This document shows positions 25,374 through 35,311 of a stretch of DNA of 64,000 nt, one piece after another. The notes beneath the pieces were generated by a model. The model was not told where the DNA came from. It did no database searches and saw nothing but the letters and a program-made list of their open reading frames with translations. Each line of letters starts with the position of its first letter. Position 1 is the first letter of the stretch. A program made the translations under genes and the position numbers. This stretch comes from Toxotes chatareus (Eukaryota > Chordata > Actinopteri > Toxotidae), in NCBI GenBank assembly GCA_016801885.1, contig CM028898.1, positions 11,444,858 through 11,508,857 of the forward strand, in the 5' to 3' direction.

Positions 25374-26095
25374 ATACACTCACCAAGCACTTTCTTCGGA
25401 GCACCTGTTCACCTGCTTATTGATGCAATTATTCTGTCATCCAATCATGTGGCAGCAGTGCAGTGTATCAAATCATGCAGATACAGGTCAGGAGCTTCAG
25501 TGGATCTTCACATCAAACATCAGAACGGGGAAAGAATGTGACGTCTGTGACTTTGACCATGGCATGATAGTTGGTATCAGACCATGAGTATTTTCTGAAA
25601 CTGCTGATCTCCTGAGGTTTTCACACACACACATTAGTCTCTAGTGTCTTTACTCAGAATGGTGCAAAAAACAAACAAAACAAAACAAAAAAAAAACCTT
25701 CCAGACTTGTTCATGAGAGAGGTCAGAGGAGAATGGCCATCGCTACAAATGGCAAAAAACCGCATTGGGTTCCATTCCTCTCAGCCAAGAACAGAAATCT
25801 GAGGCTGCAGGTGGTAGGGTCAAAATTTGGCATCAACAGCATGAATCCGTGGACTCGACCTGCCTTGTGTCAACAGTCCAGGCTGGTGGTAGTGGTGGTG
25901 TGATGGTGTGGGGAATGCTTACTTGCCACTTTAGGCCCTTAATACCAATCACTCATTGCTTGAATGCCACAGTCTGAGTATTGCTGCTCACCATGTGTCT
26001 TTATGGCCGCAGTTTACCATCTTCTAATGGCCACTTACAGCACAATGATGAACCATGTCAGAAAGCAAAAGTCATCTCAAACTGGTTTCACAAAC
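25374..26095 (+). mobile_element. decayed, internally deleted Tc1-like DNA transposon remnant
   Basis: The left end begins ACACTCACCAAGCACTTT, the 5' end of a well-known teleost Tc1/mariner family. The 5' non-coding part follows, and then the start of the transposase frame, with a diverged copy of the family's CDLCDFDRGMIVG motif near 25537-25577. At least two internal stretches are missing: one around 25740-25760, and one at about 25810, where text just before the first catalytic aspartate region is joined to a GGTAGGGTC segment after it. Later transposase text survives in pieces (WHQQHES, TCLVSTVQAGG, VMVWGM, PLIPI) up to the diverged copy of the second catalytic-aspartate region near 26038-26095. 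The last third and the 3' terminal inverted repeat are absent. Stops and frame shifts interrupt what is left, so it cannot make transposase. Confidence 0.9.
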
Positions 26096-28793
26096 AAACA
26101 CCAGTCATTTTCATATCACACCAGTCTGCGTAGGTGTAACTGAGCAAAGCTGATTCTTGTCAATGTTGCGTGCCACCAAACGTCCAGAAAAAGATGTGGT
26201 TTGCTCATTTTAGTCGTGTTTACCTTTAACTACCACGCCAGGCTTCATTTGGAAACGGTCAGCTCTCTGCTACACAGATGAGGAAGTGTTCATATTCTGC
26301 TTTTATCTCTGTAAACACACCCAGCAATGAGGAAGGTGAATGCTCATCTACATTCTTTTTAGCTTCAGTGAACAAGACCAGAATGGTTTGTTGGTGATTT
26401 GTACCAGCTCATTCATGATAGAATGAAGGTGAATGCATTATTTTAGTGCCAAAGATAAAAACACAAAGTCCTGAGAACCAGACTGCTGGGTGGTGTGCAG
26501 ATTTTGCCTGGCGAAGGTCTCTGGACATTTTTTTTTCTCCCTCTCTCTGGAGGGGAGTGTGTGAATTCAGCATTTTGATCCCAGAGTGTAATCGAGCGTC
26601 TCCTTGTCTGCAGAACCACTGAGGGATTGAAGCGCGATCAATCACCCCTCTCTGGACTGTCCGGCCGTTTTACATGTGGCTGAGTCCAAGCTGCTCACTG
26701 GTGGGAACAATGAAGAAAGAAGGCGTGAAAAGTTTTCACAACAATCATGACATGCCTGTGTTCTAGCAAAGTTAATGATTTTCTGATCACATCAACATGA
26801 TGTTCGCATTCAGTTAGAGGAATTATTTTGGTGCATGTGTACCTTCAAAGAAAAAAAAAAAACCCAAAAAACCCAAAACAAAACACATAAATCTTTCATT
26901 TATTTTAGAAGCTGTTCCTGTTGGATTTGCACCAGCAGTCTATGCTAGAAATATTTGTTCTCCGCTCAATTGGAAAATAACACAAATCCTAATAATCTAA
27001 AGCAACGTTTTCCCATGTATCGTCCTCAGTTTGGTCAACCTTTGAGGTTCACTTTAACAAGCATGCCAACAGAATAATTAATAATGTTTTGACCCCCTCC
27101 TACGCCGGTCAAAGGATAGCCTATAGGCCAAAAGTGCTGTTGGCCTGTTTAGCATAAAATGAGTGCATTACTACCCGGAGACTCAATTATTTTGCAAATA
27201 GTTTGGTTGTCACTGCAGGATACACGGAGCTGCTGACACTGAAGACCTTCAGCTAGACAGGGCTGGTTTTGGCACTGATTATGGATCACTATGGCACGGA
27301 TTACTTGAAATTATGCGTTTCATTCAAAGAGCTTTATAAAAATATCTCTGTGATAACAACAAAACCCACAAATAGAATTCATGTTGGATGCAAATTCATG
27401 TAGTTTGTGTCCGGATATATTTAACATTGTGAATCAGAAAGAAGCCTAAAAAAATAACTGTCTTGTTGCTGGATTTTGGGCATCTGGAGGACTGAATGTT
27501 GTTGTCTTGATTTATTTTTTTTGAGTTGAAGTAAATTTAGGATCATGATACAGCTGGAATGTCTCAAAAACCTCCCATCCAACCTCATGACACAGCATTA
27601 TGATTCCTATGATTTTGGTTCAATCCCACCTCTATGTCAGCCTTTCACTCTTGCCTGGTAGATCCCGACGATTCTCTTTACCCCTAATCCCCTGCTGACT
27701 CCTTCCCCTTTCTCTCACCTGATTAGAATTTCTGCCATGGCCTCTGGGATTGGACGATTTCAACATATTTTATTTAACTGCTTTTGTAAGGTCTAATATT
27801 CAGCAGCTGTAATCTATGGCTGAATTACAATTTTCAGGGTCAAGGAGGGACTTGGCTGTGTAAAAGGGGTGGGTACAACTACTGTGCTGGTGGGGGAGTG
27901 TGTGTATGTGTGTGTGTGGTTTTTTTTTGGGGGGGGGTGATGGAAAAAGGAAAAAACAGAGAAAACGGGAAGGAAGAATCTCGAGTTGTCTTTAAAAATG
28001 AATGAGAAAATGGGTAATCCCAGAGTCACAGCATGAAAAGAGGGAAAATCAATATGGCCTCTCAGTTCACTGGGGCCCTCACAAGTCCTTGAGATGAACA
28101 AAAAGTTGTGTATTTTGTTGCCACATCCATATGTCTCAATAGAGAGGTGTGTGTTTTGTGTGTGTAAGCCCGTGTGAGCTTGTGTGTGTGTATACAGTAA
28201 GTCTGTAAGCCTGTTTTAGTAGATGCAGCGTTGTGCTTGTAAGGATGTGTGTGTGGTGAAGAGAACATGTGCAAGATGTTTCAGGAAATGTTTGGTTCAT
28301 AATTTGGAGCTTGAGTGAACAATGTGAGGAAACTGGACTATATGAAGCTTGTTTCAACTTCTAAACTGGTCAAAATGGTCTGAGAAAATGATTTGAATAT
28401 GTGTCCTTTTAATGAGAAACTGGTAAAGACAAACTGGGATTCTTTTATGTGCTGTGCACAGTAGGTAAGTCACTCTTCCCTGAGAAGCGGGGGGATATAA
28501 GAGGACATCATGCAGGGTCTGTAACCTTTGGACTCCTGATTCAATTGACCCCACACACCAACCTTCACTAGGCCCCTCTCACAAGAATCCAATTCCACTT
28601 CCTGGCTTACATGGAGGAAACTGGCCAGTAAGCTCTGTGATTGGATGCCCTCTTGCAGGTAACAGGCTGCTGGGGGTATTGGATGGGGTGCCCTTTTTTC
28701 CAAACAATGCAAACATACGTTCTTGTCTCCCTCTAATCCAGACACCCTTCCATCCACCTGCACGTCTCAGATGCGAGTTCGCTCACCTTCTCT

Positions 28794-28817
28794 ATCCATC
28801 CATCCATCCATCCATCC
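28794..28817. repeat. (ATCC)n microsatellite
   Basis: Six tandem CCAT units. Confidence 0.9.
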
Positions 28818-29680
28818 TCCACCACCTTTCTCCTCTGTGCTGTCATGCTAAGCTAAGCCCCCCACACCACCCCAATCCCCCACACCCCCCAGTTCATTAA
28901 CGAGCTCTTCAGTAGCCTGTCATGGCGGATGTGCTCCATCAAAGCTGATCGACTCCCCGTTTTTCCAAAAAGATGTCGCGGGTTATCACCGCACGCTCAG
29001 ATCTCCAGCTACGAGAGGAGCGTGACTGGCAGGCCGTCTTTTGAAGACAGTGATTCCTCCACTGATGCCTCCCAGTTGGAAATTTAGAATCGTGTCTGCT
29101 AAGACACCATATGCAAAGTAAATTACTGTACAGGGGCGAGCCCGACTAAACCCTCCTCTCTCTGAACGTCCAGGCCACTGAGTGCCTCGCAGGCAACCTG
29201 GCCTCCTTTGCACTCGTTCCTGCTTTTATCCTCGTTTGTCTCTTTCTATCCTCCGTTCACTTTTAAAATGGACAGTAACAGAGAAAAAAAGCTATACAGA
29301 AAAAATACAAAGTCAGGAATTTGCTCATTCCCTTTGCTGGTGTCTATGAAATACACTCAACATGTGGCCAAAAATATTCATAAATATCCATCTCTAACAT
29401 CTACTTGGGCAGACTTTACATTAATTTGCATACGGTAAATCACAGTGAGGAATTTAATTGAGAGGGCAAAGGTCAAATAAATCCTGGCAAATAAATAAAT
29501 AAATTTTAAAAAAGGAGAAAAAAAAAGCGGCTGCTGCAAAAAAACAGCTCCGTTTCTCCAACTGCCCCTTATCCTGCAAATGACACTGCTGGTTAGAACC
29601 GTATGTCTTTGTAGTGGTAAAGTGTTAATTTCAGTTCAAAGGCTGTGGCAGTATTCTACAGGGAGAGAGATGGAAGGTAA

Positions 29681-29750
29681 GATGGAGATGGAGATGGAGA
29701 TGGGGTGGGGGTGGGGGTGTGGAGGGGAGGGGGAGGGGCGGGGGGGGGCG
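29681..29750 (+). repeat. GGAGAT hexamer array followed by G-run tract
   Basis: Near-perfect GATGGA units pass into at least seven runs of four or more G separated by one to a few bases. This fits the G-quadruplex pattern on the plus strand. Confidence 0.9.
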
Positions 29751-32700
29751 AGTGTGCTAAGTGGTTTAGCCTAGCTCAGCGTAGCTCTGACCCAGCTCTT
29801 TGTGTTTCTATTGTCTGCTTAGCGAAATGGTATTAGTCTTCTGCAAAATTCTAGGTGTACCTTTAAAATCAAAAAGGAGGTAGACAGAACTGCTACAGGT
29901 TCAAAAAATGTCAGCTCATGGCTTTACCTCCTTACTTGTTCTCGAGGAGTCAGTTGGGTACCTCCCCCAAGTATTTTTTTTTTTTCTGTGTGTGTTCGAT
30001 GACAGCACGTGGTCGGCCAGAGGAAGACGATGCAAGTTATGACACAGCGTCTTTTGGTTTGCTGAGATTCAGAACTGCTTTAATGATGTAAAACAACGCC
30101 GACACTGACAGAGATCACAAAAGTCATCTTTATAGATTTAGGAGCAGCTCAGAGCCTGATTGGTTGAACTGAGGGGAGCAAGCCGTACTGCAGATCCCGG
30201 TCGACAGGAAAAATGAGTCATAATGGACATTACAGACGGACACAAACAGATATTTGTGCATTCAGACGGTTCAATATAACCTTTTACACCAAGCCCACCA
30301 GCTCCATCTCAACTACAGAGGGGGACACATCCTGCACACACTCACACACATACATCCATATATATATGGCTGCAGCCCCTGCAACTTCCTCAAATAATGG
30401 GGGGCATTGTCATTTCTTTGTGTGCGCAAACACCATTAAAATGGTCGACAGCGCTGATGGGCGCGAAAGAAAAGACAGATAAAGGGCCGAGGAGAGAAAG
30501 AAAGCCATTCTGCTAGGACTGGTGGCGTGTACAAAAGGAGAACATGGCTCCTCTTTTAACAGCCGTACAGTAGAGCATGTGTATGTCTTTTTATCAGGGG
30601 GGCGTCCACCATACGTGCAACGGCGCCTGTGTGCGCTGAATCAAACAGTAGAAGATTCATTGTAGTTCTCAAACAGTGCCATAGTGGGTTTTTCTTGGGT
30701 AGCTGTTATTGTAGAGCCTCATTTAAAATATGTGTGTGCGTGTGTGTGTGCGGCAGGGGTGGCAGCATCATGGACACTCCTGGAGATGAAGTGCCCACCC
30801 TCCTGTCGTGATCCCACCACTGGAGCTGTTTATCCCGTTTAAGGCCCGCCCTTCACCAGGGGACAGACAGCTCAAACAACGCTTGTCACAATCCCTTGTC
30901 GTCCTAAATGGCTGACAAACATCAGGCTTTCTGTAATGGTGGTGCATCACAGAGGTTCCACGTTAAAGAACCTCCTTTGCTTTCTTTTCTTTTTTTTTTT
31001 TTTTACTTTTATGTAAACCTTCTAGAAACGACCAGGGGGAACAAGAATGACTGCTGAGCTGCTGGGCACAGGGGATGTTAGCGAGACAGACTAAAGTTGG
31101 AGGTGTAAAAGATAAATTCTCTGGAAAATGATTTCCTCTGATGAAATAAAAGACCAAAACCATCCCTATATGATCTCTCACGTCATCACTACTGTATCAA
31201 GTGCGGCACAGTGGATCGAGGACCTAAATGCGATTCGAGTGGAAATGTTTCAGGTCTCACAGGACAGACAGGCTGAGGACGTGGCTGGTGTAGAAAATGA
31301 ACGGGGACACCCAAAGACTCGGTCCTTTCTCTGGCAAACAGGAGAAAGCAGGGAGAGCTTCAAAATCACTTTTCAGACATCAAATAATTAACTGCTCTCC
31401 CCTCTCGCTTACCTCCCCCCCCAAGTGTTTCTCTCCTGGTGTCTGCATGGAAGACACAGCTCCAGTCACTTAAGGAGGGTTAACACCCGCCTAAATTAAA
31501 TATTAAAAGGTGTCTGTACCTGCTGCTATTGTTGCCCCTTGGAATAAGATATAACCTATTTTTGACAAGTTTTCATCCTCAGCCTTCTGCGGTGAGACGC
31601 TTGTCGAAAACCAAATCAGCGAATGGGGGTGGGGGGGTGGATGCTGAGGTGGGGTGTGGGGGCATTGATGAATAATCTAGTTCATATTCCAACGACACCC
31701 GCTGCTCAGAGGGAGAGAAAGAAAGGGATGAAGTCGGGGAGAAAGATGAGGAGGTAGAGAAAGAGAGAGAGATGGACCGAGCAGGGGAAGATGAAAGCTG
31801 AGGGGGAAAGTGAGGGATGGGTAGAAGGGAAAAAAGAAGAAAAAGAGGAAAAAAAGGGAGGAGAGGCAGATGATAGCCGATGTCTGCCAAGGTATCACAT
31901 GACAGTGCTCCTGTTTAAATAATAAAACAGGACGGGGGCTCTAAACAAATCGTTATCTCTCCACCTCCATGCATCCTGCCTTCCCTCGGCCCCTCCCTCC
32001 CTTTCCCCGCTTTTAAAAACTTGTTTTAATGCCATTTCTTAATGAACATAATAGCTCAGCGCTAATAATGAAAAGAAAATAAAAACATCTAAAAACGCGG
32101 AGGGGCCCCCGAGTTGTCGCCGGTGCTCAATTATTTCCTTGTCAAGTGGGTCTGTTTTTAATGAGGCCCTGTGGGACTGACGTCTGTCAGTCAGCCCTGA
32201 CTTTTTGACACCATTACAACTTCAAATAGAAGCCGCCGCCACGCTGCTTTCCACCGCTCACTCGCTACCTACCGCTCCGCTCATCTGACAGGCTGGGAGG
32301 GAGGGAGGGAGGGAGGAGGACAGGGAGGAGGAGAAAAGGTGGCAGGAGAGGTAGAGTAAAGGGGGGAGGAAGGGGAGGCATGGGGAGGGAGAGAAAGACA
32401 GAGAGATGGAGAGAGGACGAGAAGAGAGCACATCGGCACGTAGGTAGGCTGCACATGAACACGCATAACACGCTGTGCACTGGGTGAAAAAACAATCACT
32501 GAGGGTCATTACCAGATGAGGTTTGTCAAACTGCCAGGGATTTCACCCCCCCCCCCCCCTCCATGCTTCCTTGTTTCGCTTCCTTCCTTCTCCCTCTTCC
32601 TTTCTTCCTTCCTATTTTCATTATTCCTTGACTTTAATGATAACTCTTGGTGGGTCGGCCCCACATGGGACGGACAGAGGCACACTATTTTGTTGGCCAT

Positions 32701-33732
32701 TAATTTGAGGCTTTGAAGCAGACTGTGGCGCTGTGGCTGGTGAGGGCCTGTGAAATGGTGGTCGGTAGGGGGGGATATATGTGTGTGTGTGTGAGATTGT
32801 AGGGAGGGGGGGCTTCAGCACCCAGACACCCCTGCATCTTCGAAAATGAAGACTGTGGTCCTAAAACAGAATAGCAAATGTCCTCATCGGGAACCGCCAC
32901 ACCGCCCATAGGAGACACACACATACTTCTCCAATACTCCACTCCTGTACGTGTGTGCGTGTGTGTATGAGTGTGTTTGTTACCTTCATGTGTCTCAACT
33001 TCAGAAATTCTCCAAATATGCTCTTAAATTTAGATTTCTCCAAGACCCCCTGAAGAATGGCTTTCCCCTGAAGAATTAAACAGCAGTAAACTCACGCACA
33101 CGTTTTTTTCAAACACCTGCAAATGTATCACATCATCAGTCAGCGCACAGATAAACACAGAAACAAGGACCGCTTCACAATCTTCAGAACTTTACAAGGA
33201 AAATATGGAACAGAAAGTACAAGTTCTAAAACAAGTTAGATCCATTTATAAGAATAGAAGAAAAATAAAAAACCTTTAAGACACAAAACTAGAAATCCAC
33301 ACGTTTCAGTTGGTCCTGGTGTGCAGTCTGCATTTAGTCTACTCACTGAACACCCGAAATCAAGAAAACTAAATGTTGTTAATGGTAATTCTGAATACCT
33401 ATAAACTTCTTAAAATATACAGTTCTAACACAGAAACTTTAATTGAAAACTCATTTATGTATTTATAAATAAATAGAAACAGAATCACTTGTATTGAGAG
33501 CAAAACACTATACATGAAGTAGATTTAAATGTTAGTACATACAGTATGATGCCTATAACTTTCCATAAAGACAGTTATGTCCATGGGGATGCGCTGTGGA
33601 AATCTGTGTTTGGGAGGTTCAGGGGAATTGTACCAAATGTGGATATTACAGTTGGTTATGATGTAGAAGAAAACTTTTTCTGTAAGATTGGGGTCAGTTC
33701 CCTTTTGCATTAAAACCACATTAAGAGAAAAC

Positions 33733-33747
33733 TTTATTTTATTTATT
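33733..33747 (-). terminator. vti1a: candidate vti1a polyadenylation signals
   Basis: Two overlapping-style AATAAA hexamers on the minus strand (33747-33742 and 33738-33733). They are the first canonical signals I found downstream of the vti1a stop codon, about 1 kb beyond it. The cleavage site is not determinable from sequence alone. Confidence 0.45.
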
Positions 33748-34728
33748 TCTATCTCCAAACTCTCTTGAAATAATCATATGTCTGTTCCTAAATGCAATAA
33801 TTCCAAATAAACAGTTTCTTCTCACAAAAAATTAACTTTCACCTTGATTGACTGAACTGACCTCAACCTTTTTATGTGCATCCTCTCTATTCAAGGCAGC
33901 GCCACTTGTCTATTTTGGGCTCTGCTGAGCTTTTTAAAGAAGGAGTGTGAACAGCATATCTTATCTGAAGGCACTGTCCTCTGTGCTGTGTAGGGGCTAC
34001 ATGAGAAGAGCTGAATCATTTAGTTACTGAAGCTCATACAGTATGTGTGTCTACTGTTGGTGTTAATAACAAACACAGTGTGGGTCCCCCACTGCATGAC
34101 TGTCACTCGTGCACATGCGTGAACATACATATATGCGCACAACGCTCTCATGCTTGTCTTTCTCTCTGTCTCTCATGCACGCACACACACACACACACAC
34201 ACACCCCTGAATAACACTTGACTCACCTCCCTCAAAGAAAAAAACAAAAAACAAAAAACAAAAAACTAGGAGTTACAAAAAAAAAAAAAATCCCCAGGAC
34301 TTGTTCACCTGGGGACAGGACGAGCTGCAAAACCACACTGAGGATGACACCATGAAAAATATTAACTATCATAAAAACATCTCCACCCTCAATTCTTGTC
34401 CCGGGAGATGTTAGAGAAAGCCTGATAGAGGGAGGACAAAGCTAAAGGGGAGAAAAGAAAAAGAAGAAAGAAAGAAAGAGAAGCGCAAAGTGGGGGAAAA
34501 AAGGTAGAGGGGGAAAGAAAGAGAGGAGACAGCAAACAGGAAAGGAGAAAGAGATGGAAAAAAGCTCCCTGTCAGGCTTTGGAAACAGTGATTCATGGGG
34601 ACCATTTGTCCTAATTACAGCAGAACAACGCTTTTGTCGCTATTAATCACGCGTGTGTGTGTTTGTATTTGTGTCGGGGAAGGGGGGGTGTGTGTGTGTA
34701 TGTGTGTGTAGAGGGGAGATCAGTGGCC
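33748..34728 (-). other. vti1a: probable vti1a 3' UTR
   Basis: Sequence between the vti1a stop codon and the first AATAAA signals on the minus strand. It contains a (CA)n array at 34180-34205 (read as TG/GU in the transcript), an A-rich run at about 34240-34291, and a purine tract at 34430-34570 that becomes CU-rich in the mRNA. It has no coding features. The extent depends on the polyadenylation site, which is inferred. Confidence 0.5.
34180..34205. repeat. (CA)n microsatellite in the vti1a 3' UTR
   Basis: About 12 CA units. Confidence 0.9.
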
Positions 34729-34816
34729 TCATCGCAGATTGAAATAGATGGCCAGGATGATGGTGAGAAGGATGATGGCTCCGAGAACGAAGACCAGGAT
34801 ACGATTCTGGATGATC
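34729..34816 (-). CDS. vti1a: vti1a last coding exon (Qb-SNARE transmembrane anchor)
   Basis: The exon reads one base completing an arginine codon, then IIQNRILVFVLGAIILLTII, LAIYFNLR and a TGA stop at 34731-34729. The IIQNRIL start plus a roughly 20-residue hydrophobic segment matches the C-terminal anchor of VTI1A, where LRRIIQNRIL follows the SNARE helix. It does not match VTI1B, which has a different tail. The acceptor is CTGCAG at 34822-34817, behind a very long CU tract. Vti1a is a Qb-SNARE of the trans-Golgi network and endosomes, paired with syntaxin 16 or syntaxin 6 and VAMP4. This exon supplies only the membrane anchor and a short luminal tail. The end YFNLR differs from the mammalian FSVRRH tail. 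Location upstream of tcf7l2 in the same orientation supports the assignment. No other vti1a exon was found in the window. Confidence 0.9.
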
Positions 34817-34848
34817 CTGCAGACAGGGAGGGAGGGGGAGGGAGAGGG

Positions 34849-34884
<36 letters not shown>
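34817..34884 (-). promoter_or_regulatory. vti1a: vti1a last-intron 3' splice site with (CT)n polypyrimidine tract
   Basis: On the minus strand, about 65 bases immediately before the CTGCAG acceptor are almost entirely C and T. They include a (CT)n array of about 16 units at 34853-34884 and CCCTCC repeats next to the splice site. It serves as the polypyrimidine tract and is itself a microsatellite, so its length is likely polymorphic. Confidence 0.8.
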
Positions 34885-34887
<3 letters not shown>

Positions 34888-35071
34888 CAGGCAGGGTTCA
34901 CAGAAGTCATACTGTGTCTACAGAGAAAAGTAAAACACGTAAAACAGTCACATGTTTATGTGCAAACTAAATGACCATCCATCAAGTGGAGGTTTATCAT
35001 GTTTAATAGCTACCATGAGGTCTGAATACATGGTATTTACTAGTATACAATCACTGGTGTGGGAGTGTAAA

Positions 35072-35100
35072 ACACACACACACACACACACCCACACACA
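35072..35100. repeat. (CA)n microsatellite
   Basis: About 13 CA units with one CCC interruption. Confidence 0.9.
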
Positions 35101-35250
35101 ATATTTCCCAAACTGCAAATCTCCTGTCTGCAAATGTCTCACAAATTATTTCAGACTCGTAGCCTCTGTAAAAATTTCATACTGACGTGAGCACACATGT
35201 GAACATACGAAACAGAGCAAAACACTTATAAACAAGCATGACACACAAAG

Positions 35251-35252
<2 letters not shown>

Positions 35253-35307
<55 letters not shown>
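35253..35307. repeat. (AC)n microsatellite
   Basis: About 27 uninterrupted AC units. Confidence 0.95.

Positions 35308-35311
<4 letters not shown>

Larger units (their letters stand above)
26096..33732. other. intergenic DNA downstream of vti1a
   Basis: No gene is supported. Visible content: G/T and C runs (for example at 27921-27938 and 32547-32561), a CCAT tetranucleotide array at 28794-28817, a G-rich tract at 29681-29750, purine tracts at 31708-31872 and 32294-32420, and a T/C-rich tract at about 32565-32625. Three repeat-poor blocks (28895-29110, 29360-29470, 32021-32225) carry TCF, octamer and homeodomain-type cores and are the best enhancer candidates in the intergenic region (see findings). 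Confidence 0.65.

Noticed and set aside
31196..31225. CGGCACAGTGGATCGAGGACC, considered as the head of a tRNA-derived SINE
   Set aside because: No full A box/B box pair and no tail were seen.
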